Shown: positions 1 through 7,790 of the stretch, piece after piece
Layout of the letters: every line of letters starts with the position of its first letter
How positions within the stretch are numbered: position 1 is the first letter of the stretch
Source: Desulfofarcimen acetoxidans DSM 771
GTDB taxonomy: Bacteria > Bacillota > Desulfotomaculia > Desulfotomaculales > Desulfofarciminaceae
Reading direction: 5' to 3'
DNA length: 64,000 nt
NCBI RefSeq assembly: GCF_000024205.1
Contig: NC_013216.1
Coordinates: forward strand, 4,464,001 to 4,528,000
The notes under the pieces: model-generated
Told to the model about the DNA's origin: nothing
What the model saw: only the letters and a program-made list of their open reading frames with translations
The model's database searches: none
Position numbers and translations under genes: made by a program

Positions 1-219
1 ACATTGAAACCCAGGGGGAAAAGAGGTGAATTATTTGCAAATTGTCTACCGATTTGAAATTAATTATATTTCACACCTTATAGTCGTAGCTGCTAATAGT
101 AGATAAATAGAAATTCTAATAAGCTATTTATTAAAGGTTTTTGGCATTGCAGTTAGCATGATATTAAAATATATTAAAAGCCAATTGAGAAAGATAAATT
201 TTACAGGAGGAAATCTAAT

Positions 220-651
220 ATGAAACTGGCCTGCGACGTGGGTAACTGCTTTAAAGATGGCTTTGCCTGTTCCCAAATAGTGCTTTCAGCCTTTAGCACG
301 GAATTTGGCTTGGATCGTGAAACAGCATTGAAAGTATCCGCTGCTTTTGGAGGGGGTATGGGCGGTTTAGGTGAAAACTGTGGAGCGGTCAGTGGAGCGT
401 TGATGGCTATAGGCCTGAAATATGGCAATTCAAAGGCAAAAGATTATCAAGCAAAAGAAAAAACCTATAGACTGTCAAAGGAGTTTGTAAAGCAATTTAA
501 AGCTCTTAATGGCTCTATTACTTGCAATGAATTACTAAATTGTGACATTAGCACTCCTGAAGGGTATCAATATGCAAAGGAAAATCTCTTTATTAAAATA
601 TGTCCCAAATTAGTAAATGATGCAGTGCAAATCGTTGGACAAATACTATAG
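220..651 (+). CDS. C_GCAxxG_C_C family protein
   Basis: A 143-residue soluble protein with the cysteine and glycine pattern of the C_GCAxxG_C_C family: GFACSQ near residue 15, a GGGMGGLGENCGAVSG stretch near residues 46-61, and later Cys residues in TCNELLNC and ICPKL. The family is presumed redox- or metal-related, but its reaction is not established. An AGGAGG site lies 8 bases before the ATG, which fixes the start. It stands alone; the next gene begins about 190 bp later. Confidence 0.85.
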   Translation: MKLACDVGNCFKDGFACSQIVLSAFSTEFGLDRETALKVSAAFGGGMGGLGENCGAVSGALMAIGLKYGNSKAKDYQAKEKTYRLSKEFVKQFKALNGSITCNELLNCDISTPEGYQYAKENLFIKICPKLVNDAVQIVGQIL

Positions 652-839
652 AAAAATTTTAATCAAAAGTTCCGCTAATCAGTACCTTGCACAATGGTAT
701 TCAGCATGGCATTTTACTGTTCATTTAGATAATTAAGCTAAAATAAGATTAATGAACAGCAATGCAGAAGATTTAGACGGTAAGTGTTTCTATAGCAAAG
801 CAATATTAAACTATTACCGCATAAAAGGAGCATGCTTTT

Positions 840-1355
840 ATGATTCGCCCTTGTATCAATAAAGACTTAGATACGATTCACGAAATAATAAATGATGCAT
901 CAAGAGCTTACAAAACAGTTATCCCCGAAGACCGATTTAAAGAACCATACATGACAAAAGAAGAGCTTCAACATGAAATAGATGATGGAGTTATTTTCTG
1001 GGGATATGAAGAAAATGGCAAACTAATTGGTGTAATGGGAATTCAACGTGTTAAGGATGTAACACTTATTAGGCACGCCTATGTTCAAACAATCAATCGA
1101 AGAAAGGGGATAGGGAAGAAATTACTCTCTTTTCTGGTTGACCAAACAACAACTAATCGCCCTATTTTAATTGGTACCTGGGCTGAAGCAAAATGGGCAA
1201 TAAGTTTTTATGAAAAACATGGTTTCCGCTTAGTATCACCAGAAACCAAAAACAAGTTATTAAGGACATACTGGTCAATACCCGAACGTCAAATAGAAAC
1301 ATCCGTAGTCCTTGCTAATCAAACATGGTTTGAAACAACCGGTGTGAAGCAATAA
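840..1355 (+). CDS. GNAT family N-acetyltransferase
   Basis: A 171-residue protein with the GNAT fold. Near residues 74-97 is the beta4/motif A region, with HAYVQTINRRKGIGKKLLSF giving the acetyl-CoA-binding R-x-x-G-I-G-K/R loop. A C-terminal AISFYEKHGFRLV motif B follows. Such enzymes move an acetyl group from acetyl-CoA to an amine; the substrate cannot be read from the sequence. AAGGAG lies upstream of the ATG. It ends 45 bp before the start of the secreted glucosaminidase gene. Confidence 0.85.
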   Translation: MIRPCINKDLDTIHEIINDASRAYKTVIPEDRFKEPYMTKEELQHEIDDGVIFWGYEENGKLIGVMGIQRVKDVTLIRHAYVQTINRRKGIGKKLLSFLVDQTTTNRPILIGTWAEAKWAISFYEKHGFRLVSPETKNKLLRTYWSIPERQIETSVVLANQTWFETTGVKQ

Positions 1356-1400
1356 AAATTGCTGCATTGTATTACTGAAAAAATACAGGGGGTAAATTTA

Positions 1401-2759
1401 TTGAAACGCAAAAAAAGTATCTTTATTTTACTCATAGTGGGAATGTTATTAGTTCTAACAGCACCGGCCATGGCTGCTCCAAAGGTTATACTGGATGGCA
1501 GCCAGCTATCCTTTGATGTATCCCCTACTATTGATAATGGGAGAACCCTGGTACCGCTCAGAGCAATATTTGAAGCACTCGGAGCTGATATTGAGTGGAA
1601 TGGGGAAACAAAAACTGTTACCGCAAACAAAGAAAATACCAAGATCATACTGCAAATAGGAAAACAAACTGCTTACAAAAATGGCACTCCGGTTACTCTA
1701 GATGTGCCGGCAAAAATTATCAATGATCGCACCATGGTACCATTGCGGTTTGTAAGTGAAGCGCTTGGAGCTGACGTTAAGTGGGATGAAAATACACAAA
1801 CCATAATTGTTTCATCTAACGAAACAACATCTTCGGCTAACATTGATGGAAGCGGTGTTGTTAAAGAAAAACCCGCTGAAGAAAAACCTACTGAAGAAAC
1901 ATCTAATCCAATAGCACCTTCTGAGCCACCTATATCTGAATCACCTATAGATGAAGCAACTTTTAACAAAGTAATTCAATCCCTGGCAGCTTATAAATCA
2001 AATTTAAAAATGTCAGATGGATCAGTGATTAACTCCGAAGAGCTTTTAAATAAAAAACCATCCGACTTTACTCTAGATGAATTTGAAAAATTAAAGACCC
2101 ATAGAAATGAACTAATTAAGTATAAAATAAATCCCCAAATTAAATTACCGGATGGCTCAACTATTGGAGCTTCTGAATTAACTATTATGGGTGAGCCTAT
2201 TGCGACAGCAAAACAATTAAAGAATTGGATCAACAAAGAAATGCCTCGAATAAAAATCAAAGCAGCCAATACAGGAAAAGCATTCTATGAATTTGATGAA
2301 AAATTAGCAGATTTATATATTGAAATTGGCAAAAAATATGGTATTCGTGGTGATTTAGCTTTTGCTCAAGCAACAAAAGAAACAGCATATTGGCAATTTA
2401 CAGGATCTGTTCAGCCTTATCAAAATAATTACTGTGGTCTATGGGCTATAGGTAGTCCAAATACGGGTGAAGAATCTCTGAATGGGGCTGATACTAATCA
2501 AGTATCTTTTGCGAAAGGAGTACATGGTGCTATTTTTGCTACTCCCGATGCCGGAGTAGAAGCTCACATTCAGCATCTATATGCTTACGCCACCAGTAAA
2601 GATCTGCCGTCATGGGCAATATTGCTTGACCCGAGATTTATCTTAGTGAATCGTGGAGCATCATCTACATGGGAAGCTCTTAATGCGAGATGGGCGGTAC
2701 CGGGTACAACTTATGGACAAAGTTTAATTCAAGATTATTGGATGGATGCATTAAAATAA
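1401..2759 (+). CDS. Secreted stalk-domain glucosaminidase-like protein
   Basis: A TTG start at 1401 follows a GGGGG site. It yields a clean signal peptide (Lys/Arg-rich start, hydrophobic core, then APAMAA). Next come two copper-amine-oxidase-N-like stalk motifs, RTLVPLRAIFEALGADIEW and RTMVPLRFVSEALGADVKW, then a Pro/Glu-rich linker. The C-terminal ~160 residues resemble an endo-beta-N-acetylglucosaminidase (FAQATKETAYWQF, CGLWAIGS, GVEAHIQHLYAYA). The likely role is peptidoglycan cleavage outside the cell. A longer in-frame ATG at 1359 is less likely because it would bury the signal peptide. Confidence 0.8.
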   Translation: MKRKKSIFILLIVGMLLVLTAPAMAAPKVILDGSQLSFDVSPTIDNGRTLVPLRAIFEALGADIEWNGETKTVTANKENTKIILQIGKQTAYKNGTPVTLDVPAKIINDRTMVPLRFVSEALGADVKWDENTQTIIVSSNETTSSANIDGSGVVKEKPAEEKPTEETSNPIAPSEPPISESPIDEATFNKVIQSLAAYKSNLKMSDGSVINSEELLNKKPSDFTLDEFEKLKTHRNELIKYKINPQIKLPDGSTIGASELTIMGEPIATAKQLKNWINKEMPRIKIKAANTGKAFYEFDEKLADLYIEIGKKYGIRGDLAFAQATKETAYWQFTGSVQPYQNNYCGLWAIGSPNTGEESLNGADTNQVSFAKGVHGAIFATPDAGVEAHIQHLYAYATSKDLPSWAILLDPRFILVNRGASSTWEALNARWAVPGTTYGQSLIQDYWMDALK

Positions 2760-2961
2760 AAGATATCTTAGTTACTAAACAGTGAAAAGTTGTTGTTAAT
2801 CAAGATTCTGCCAACAAGCCCTCTAATTTAAACCATATATAGTAGTTAATTTTTAAAATTATGCCTTTTGAAACACTCTCCTAAACAGATAATTGGCCTG
2901 TGGGTTTTTCTTGATGCATTTTTCCGATAACAAATATACTGAGAATGAGGTGGGAAGCTGT

Positions 2962-4251
2962 ATGAAACGCCTTATAGTCATGCTTTTAGCAACCGTAATG
3001 CTGTTCGGCCTGACAGCGTGCAGCCAACCAGTGAAGGTGACGGGAACCAACCTTGTTGCAGCCCCTGTTTATCCCAAAGGAATTGACTTTGGGGACTCGG
3101 ACAAGCAGCGAGAGCTCCGGGAAAACAACCCGGTAAATAAAGATACTGTAAACGCTGTCAACCAATTCTCTTATGACACCGCGGCTCAGCTATTGAAAGG
3201 AAGCGATACAAATGGCTGTTATTCGCCATTGAGCCTGTATTATGCCCTGGCGCTGGCTGCAGCCGGAGCCGAAGACTCCACCAGGGACGAGCTGCTAACC
3301 CTTTTGGGCTTTGAAGATGCGGACAGCCTGTCGAAACAATGCGGGAACCTCTACCGCCTGCTCTATACCGACAATAAGGTTTCCAGGCTGAAGATCGCCA
3401 ATTCCCTGTGGCTGGCCGATGAAACTGACGGACAGCAAATCTCCTTTAAGGACAGCTATATCAAAAACGCCACGGAGCATTTTTATACATCCATCTTTAC
3501 CGCCGATTTTGCCGACGAGAATACCGGCAAGGCAATGGGCCGCTGGATCTCGGAGAACACTAACGGCACCCTTGCCCCAGAATTCAAGACAAACACCGAG
3601 CAAATCATGAGTATTCTCAACACGGTTTACTTTTACGATCAATGGACTGACCGCTTCAATGCAGAAAAGACCAAAGAGGACACCTTCTATCTTCAAAGCG
3701 GTCCGGAAGTTGTCTGTGATTTTATGAATATGAATTATTGGTCACACGGTTTCAGCAAGGGCAACGGGTATACCCGTTCTTCGCTAGGCCTAAAAACAAG
3801 CGGCAGCATGATATTTATCCTGCCTGATGAAGGCGTTGCCGTCGCAGACCTGCTGTCTTCCCCGCAAAAGCTGGAGAAAATATTTACGCAGGGCGAAGAC
3901 AAAAACGGAAAGGTTGTCTGGAGCGTCCCTAAATTCAAATACGGATCCAGCTTCGACCTGGTTGATACGTTGAAAGCATTAGGTATCACCTCAGCTTTTT
4001 CTTTGGACAGCGCAGACTTCTCCGCTCTGACCAATGCCCCCGCGTTTATCTCCGGGGTCAAACAGGAAACTCATATTTCTATTGACGAAAACGGCGTGGA
4101 GGCTTCCGCGTTTACCAAGATCGACTATATGGGTGCCGCACAGCCCAAGGATAAAGCGGAAATGATACTCAACCGCCCTTTCATCTACGGTATTACGGCC
4201 GCCAACGGAGCATTGCTGTTCGTGGGCATATGTATGAACCCTGCTTCCTGA
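2962..4251 (+). CDS. Serpin family lipoprotein
   Basis: A 429-residue serpin with a lipoprotein signal: positively charged start, hydrophobic core and lipobox LTAC. Serpin landmarks are SPLSLYYALALAAAGA near the N-terminus, the reactive-loop hinge ENGVEASAFT and the terminal NRPFIYGI signature. Serpins are suicide inhibitors of serine or cysteine proteases. The lipobox implies this one is anchored outside the membrane. The start is set by GAGGTGGG about 7 bases upstream; an in-frame ATG at 2893 lacks this. The gene is more GC-rich than its left neighbours, which may indicate transfer. Confidence 0.88.
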   Translation: MKRLIVMLLATVMLFGLTACSQPVKVTGTNLVAAPVYPKGIDFGDSDKQRELRENNPVNKDTVNAVNQFSYDTAAQLLKGSDTNGCYSPLSLYYALALAAAGAEDSTRDELLTLLGFEDADSLSKQCGNLYRLLYTDNKVSRLKIANSLWLADETDGQQISFKDSYIKNATEHFYTSIFTADFADENTGKAMGRWISENTNGTLAPEFKTNTEQIMSILNTVYFYDQWTDRFNAEKTKEDTFYLQSGPEVVCDFMNMNYWSHGFSKGNGYTRSSLGLKTSGSMIFILPDEGVAVADLLSSPQKLEKIFTQGEDKNGKVVWSVPKFKYGSSFDLVDTLKALGITSAFSLDSADFSALTNAPAFISGVKQETHISIDENGVEASAFTKIDYMGAAQPKDKAEMILNRPFIYGITAANGALLFVGICMNPAS

Positions 4252-4415
4252 AAAATATGAGCATAATAAAAATCAGCAGGCGTAAAATATATTTTCACAC
4301 CGGAGTAAAAATTTATGATGATATGGTCAATTTTCTGCTAATTACCGAAACACACCGTTTTATTCAGGAGCATGAAGCGTTAAAAGCAATTTACTACAGT
4401 AGACAGACAATAGGC

Positions 4416-4735
4416 GTGTCCAGTTAAGGACACAATGTCTAATAGGTGAAAATCCGACCGGGAAAAAAGGCTCCACTCTCGTAGCTTAAGAGGCACCGTG
4501 GAGTGAAAATGAAACGATAAAGCCCTCTTACAACACACTCAAGGAGTGTGAGCGAAACTCCAGTTTGCAACCACAGTGAATATAGATGTAGCCTCATCAC
4601 ACGAAATCCGGTGGCTGAGACGGTCTATAACGCATGAAGGCAACAAGTACTGGCCGAAAAAGAGTCTGAAACGGCAGTACTCGCCGGCAAGGTTATCTCT
4701 TTTTAAATTTATTTAAGTTGTTACCACCGTGTTAC
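4416..4735 (+). mobile_element. Group II intron 5' fragment
   Basis: About 320 bases begin with GTGTCC, the first arm of a GTGTCC/GGACAC hairpin. Typical domain I phrases of bacterial group II introns follow: AGGTGAAAATCCGAC, then GGTGGCTGAGACGGTCTA, AACGCATGAAGGCAACAAG, a CTGGCCGAAAAAGAGTCTG stretch and CGCCGGCAAGGTTATCT. No reverse transcriptase frame and no domain V/VI hairpin follows, so this is a truncated ribozyme. The call rests on recognising the motifs; no covariance model was run. Confidence 0.7.
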
Positions 4736-4760
4736 ACGGAGGATTTTAATATTTACAACA

Positions 4761-4958
4761 TCAATCAAGGGTTACAGTAGTTTCACTGTAACCCTTGATT
4801 TTATTAACCTGGAAAGTTAGGTCAAAAAGGATGCCTTTTGACAAGCCATTTCTTTCAATATCTTTTATAAGCTCATTGATACGTTTGAGTATCTGTTTGT
4901 CTTGAATCTGCCACGACAAATAATCATCCCAGGATTTGTCTGACCATATTTTATTCAT
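4761..4958 (-). pseudogene. YoeB-like toxin, C-terminally truncated
   Basis: The first ~42 residues match the start of YoeB/Txe mRNA endoribonucleases: MNKIWSDKSWDDYLSWQ, then DKQILKRINELIKDIERN. After NGLSKG the family sequence stops and is replaced by an unrelated tail of ~23 residues. The conserved C-terminal half with the catalytic Glu/Arg/His residues is missing, so the toxin should be inactive. Its ATG overlaps the antitoxin stop codon by 8 bases, as in intact modules. The junction coincides with a 24-base segment that recurs near 45427. Confidence 0.75.
4763..4806. terminator. 15-bp perfect hairpin
   Basis: Arms 4763-4777 and 4786-4800 are perfect inverted repeats around an 8-base loop, followed on the plus strand by TTTTATT. 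It lies at the 3' end of the broken toxin gene, whose last codons run through it. It could end transcripts from either side. Confidence 0.6.
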
Positions 4959-5205
4959 CGTCAACCTCAATGAGCTCATGCACAGTACCTTTTCCTGATG
5001 CAAGCTGTTCTATTGATCTATCAATCATTGCAAGGTATTCTGCATTTTTTGCGGCCTTCATCATCGAATTATATTCCTCAAGGCTTATAATTACGACATT
5101 CTTCTCATCTTTCCGGGTAACAATTACTGTTTCCCGCTCATCGGTAACACGATCACAATATTCTTTTAATTTATTACGTATTGTCGAATAGTTAACTGCC
5201 AACAT
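4951..5205 (-). CDS. YefM/Phd family antitoxin
   Basis: An 84-residue protein with the Phd/YefM N-terminal DNA-binding fold (VNYSTIRNKLKEYCDRV, then VIVTRKDEKNVVIISLEEYN) and an acidic C-terminus. It would bind and silence the paired toxin and repress its own promoter. GGGGAGG precedes the start. The partner toxin is truncated, so the antitoxin probably survives as an orphan. A TGTACA palindrome in its promoter fits autoregulation. Confidence 0.88.
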   Translation of the reverse strand: MLAVNYSTIRNKLKEYCDRVTDERETVIVTRKDEKNVVIISLEEYNSMMKAAKNAEYLAMIDRSIEQLASGKGTVHELIEVDDE

Positions 5206-5253
5206 ATAATATACCTCCCCTCAGATATGCACAATACATTATTGACAATATTC

Positions 5254-5270
5254 TGTACAATTTATTGTAC
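5254..5270 (-). promoter_or_regulatory. Palindromic operator of the antitoxin gene
   Basis: GTACAAT-TT-ATTGTAC is a perfect 7+2+7 inverted repeat, about 50 bp before the antitoxin start, with TGTACA at its left edge. YefM of Escherichia coli is known to bind TGTACA-cored palindromes. The site lies in an AT-rich promoter-like stretch. Confidence 0.6.
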
Positions 5271-5359
5271 TATATATTATATGTTTGTCAAGCAGTAAAG
5301 ATACATGCAGCTTAAAATAAATTTTTTATATAGTATAATTTTACAAAAACAAACCGCAT

Positions 5360-5419
5360 AAAGCGCACAATGAGCCTGCCTCTTGCCTCTTATACAAGGA
5401 CAGGTTCTCTGTGCGCTTT
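5360..5419. repeat. Imperfect 19-bp inverted repeat
   Basis: Arms 5360-5378 and 5401-5419 (outer AAAGCGCACA / TGTGCGCTTT) pair with three mismatches around a 22-base loop. It lies between the antitoxin promoter and a gene remnant. It may be a terminator or the end of a lost element; there is no clear T-tract. Confidence 0.45.
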
Positions 5420-5575
5420 AGTAGCATTCTACGGCGGCCAGGCTGTCGTAATACTTGTCTGCATTTTAGACCATGTAGCTTTGTGTCTCCGACTTTCGCC
5501 AGGTTTGCTCTTCCTGTTTAATATTTAAATGTTATTTAACCATTAGTGAGCATACATCCATAAGCTTGTTTTAGT

Positions 5576-5809
5576 TTACTTTAAATCAAATTTGACTTCT
5601 GCAGCAGCCTTCTGGCAATCACCGCAACCTCGGGGTGCCAGCAGCTTGCCATTTTTACCTGACACAATACTGGTCTTGATGCAAGCCGCTATGCTTTCTT
5701 TTGCATAGTCTGCCACTTGTGGCGGGTGCCATACGACGGAATAGGTACTGTTGGTCAGATTGTTGATGACCGCATAGTATTTGCCGTCGACAACGGTTAT
5801 CCTTGTGGG
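5576..5809 (-). pseudogene. C-terminal remnant of an unknown gene
   Basis: Read leftwards, an open frame of ~78 codons runs from about 5809 to a stop at 5576-5578. It encodes RITVVDGKYYAVINNLTNS, a WHPPQVADYAKE segment and a GCGDCQKAAAEV tail. It has no start codon or binding site, and its upstream end is cut where the integrase remnant begins. The frame reads like a real protein tail (balanced composition, CxxC-like GCGDC). The family is not recognised. Confidence 0.5.
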
Positions 5810-6264
5810 TACATAATCTTATTATGAATAACGGGAAAGCTGAACTAAGAGAGAAAACAAAAACAGATTCATCCCGGCGTGAAATAGTTGTTACTGACAG
5901 GATAATAAGAGCACTAAAAAGCCAGAAGCTAAGGCAAAAGGAAATGAAGCTGCAGCACGGCCACCTATACTATAAGTCTGATTTTGTTTGCACTTGGCCA
6001 AATGGACAACCATTTAACCCTTCTCACGTTTCCAGAGCTTTCAGTCTGAGGATGAAGAAATACGATCTGCCAAACATAAGATTCCATAATCTTCGTTATT
6101 CGAACGCCTCTTTAATGCTTTCCCGGAATGCACCCATGAAGGCAGCCAGTGACCGGTTGGGTCATAGCACCATACAGATTACAAATGACCTTTACGGTCA
6201 CACTGAGAGATCTGTTCAGGATGAAATAGCGCAAATTATTGATAGAGCAATATGGGGTGATTAA
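5803..6264 (+). pseudogene. Tyrosine recombinase, C-terminal catalytic fragment
   Basis: About 150 residues carry the second half of a phage-type integrase: KTDSSRREIVVTD (beta-hairpin Lys), HNLRYSNASLML (H-x-x-R), LGHSTIQITNDLYGH (final His and nucleophilic Tyr). The N-terminal arm- and core-binding domains and the first catalytic Arg are missing, and no ribosome binding site precedes the frame. It ends about 90 bp from the 3' end of tRNA-Ser(CGA), the usual relation of an integrase to its attachment site. Confidence 0.85.
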
Positions 6265-6355
6265 GCCTCTATTTTTGTGAAATGACAAAATTATTTCCAT
6301 GAAATAATGTGAAATGGCCACCTTACTTTAATTAAGCAAAGTGGCCCTCAGGTGG

Positions 6356-6444
6356 CGGAGAGAGTGGGATTCGAACCCACGGAACGCTATTAACGTTCAC
6401 TCGATTTCGAGTCGAGCGCCTTAAACCAACTCAGCCATCTCTCC
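6356..6444 (-). tRNA. tRNA-Ser(CGA)
   Basis: Cloverleaf read on the minus strand: acceptor GGAGAGA/TCTCTCC, long variable arm typical of tRNA-Ser, T-arm GGTTCGAATCC and anticodon loop with CGA. CCA is encoded (6353-6355). The 5' end overlaps the last codons of tadA. Confidence 0.95.
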
Positions 6445-6906
6445 GTTATATTTTTTCTTTTCTCTTAATTCCCTAAAAAACCTCTGCATAATCTCCCGGC
6501 ACTCATCAGCCAACACGCCGGACACGACCTCTACCCGGTGGTTAAATCTGGCCTGCCTTACAATGTCCAAACCGGAGTCAACAGCTCCGAATTTCACATC
6601 AGGAGCACCGTAAACCAGCAACTTTACCCTGAATTGAACCAGAGCCCCCGAACACATGGCACAGGGCTCTATAGTAGAGTATAATATTACTTCATTTAAT
6701 CTCCAATCACCTATAAAACGGGCAGCCTCTCTCAGAGCAAGCATTTCAGCATGAGCAGTACTATCATTCAGGCTCTCCCTTAAATTATGTCCCCTGCCTA
6801 TAACCTGCCGGCCAAGAACAGCTACAGCGCCAATCGGCACTTCACCTTTTAAATAAGCCTTGTTGGCTTCCTCCAGGGCTATTCTCATAAACCCGGTATG
6901 CATCAC
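6421..6906 (-). CDS. tadA: tRNA-specific adenosine deaminase
   Basis: TadA converts A34 to inosine in tRNA-Arg(ACG). The zinc and catalytic residues are visible as H52-A-E54 (TAHAEML) and P81-C82-x-x-C85 (EPCAMCSG). Length (161 aa) is normal for the family. The frame continues 24 bases into tRNA-Ser(CGA), so the last ~8 codons are written by the tRNA gene. Its substrate tRNA-Arg(ACG) is encoded at 49850-49923 in this same window. Confidence 0.93.
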   Translation of the reverse strand: MMHTGFMRIALEEANKAYLKGEVPIGAVAVLGRQVIGRGHNLRESLNDSTAHAEMLALREAARFIGDWRLNEVILYSTIEPCAMCSGALVQFRVKLLVYGAPDVKFGAVDSGLDIVRQARFNHRVEVVSGVLADECREIMQRFFRELREKKKYNGEMAELV

Positions 6907-6980
6907 CAGGCAGTCCCCTTTTTACTTATGATTGCACAAACCAATAACAGCATAAGTATAATGTAATTATTGCAGCATGT

Positions 6981-7140
6981 CAAGAAAGTCGCTGCAAGCA
7001 ACTTTTGAGACAGCCATAGGCACTTGTGACAGTCAGATTATGCAGTACTAACCTTGCTTATGCAACGCAAATTTGTATTTCGTTAAACAATTACTTATCC
7101 ACAGAGCCACCATAAGCATAATTTCCCAGCTCATAAGAAA
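6981..7140. repeat. Degenerate copy of the 116-bp repeat
   Basis: This stretch resembles the tandem units at 21210-21500: CAAGAAAGTCGCTGCAAGCA opens it, a ...CATAGGCACTTGTGAC... block follows, and CATAAGCATAATTTCC closes it. It has an extra ~50 bases inside. It fills most of the 320-bp gap between tadA and the next gene; I see no gene there. Confidence 0.6.
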
Positions 7141-7226
7141 GTGTGCCGCTGCCTGTATAACTTGCAGGTATATAGGATACCTTTGTAGAAGATCATATAT
7201 AAAACTATCAATACGAGGATATAAAG

Positions 7227-7790
7227 ATGCTGCTTTTGGGTCATACAGGAATAACTTATGCCGTCGTCAGAACCGCAGAGAAATTAATTTCCCACTCAGG
7301 TAGAAAAATATCCGGATTAATAGACTACCGTCTGGTTTTTATCGGAGCCATACTTCCGGATATACTTGATAAGCCATTGGGACATATTTTTTTAAAAGAC
7401 ACTCTGGGTAACGGGCGCATATTTGCTCATACACTGCTTTTTTCTTTATTGCTTTTTCTTATAGGTTTGTTTTACTGGGTCAAAGCTAAAAGGCCCGGAA
7501 TTCTGGTATTGGCCATAGGATCATTTTTACACCTGGTTTTTGACAGCATGTGGGCACTGCCGAAAACACTTTTCTGGCCCGCCTACGGCTGGAGTTTCCC
7601 ACAAATGAAATCGGATGATTATCTGTGGCAGGTTTTACTCAGGCTGGTTACCGATCCCTATAGCTACGTCCCTGAACTAATCGGTGGTTTTTTTCTCTTA
7701 ACCCTGTTAAGAGAATTGAGCCACAAAAAGCAGCTAAAGCAATTTTTAAAAACCGGCAAATTATTATTTAACAATGATACTCTCAGTTAA
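7227..7790 (+). CDS. Membrane-bound metal-dependent hydrolase-like protein (YdjM/DUF457 type)
   Basis: A 187-residue integral membrane protein with several hydrophobic segments and the conserved polar motifs of the YdjM-like family: GHTGITY at the start, GAILPDILDKPLGH, FAHTLLFSL and GSFLHLVFDSMW. These His/Asp residues could bind a metal. The substrate is unknown. GAGG precedes the ATG. It converges on galE with an 8-bp overlap of the 3' ends. Confidence 0.7.
   Translation: MLLLGHTGITYAVVRTAEKLISHSGRKISGLIDYRLVFIGAILPDILDKPLGHIFLKDTLGNGRIFAHTLLFSLLLFLIGLFYWVKAKRPGILVLAIGSFLHLVFDSMWALPKTLFWPAYGWSFPQMKSDDYLWQVLLRLVTDPYSYVPELIGGFFLLTLLRELSHKKQLKQFLKTGKLLFNNDTLS

Noticed and set aside
1319-2269. 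Minus-strand frames inside the glucosaminidase gene
   Set aside because: Shadows of a clear plus-strand coding region with a signal peptide and domains.
4230-4427. 65-codon plus-strand frame after the serpin
   Set aside because: It overlaps the serpin 3' end, has no ribosome binding site and runs into the group II intron fragment; probably not a gene.
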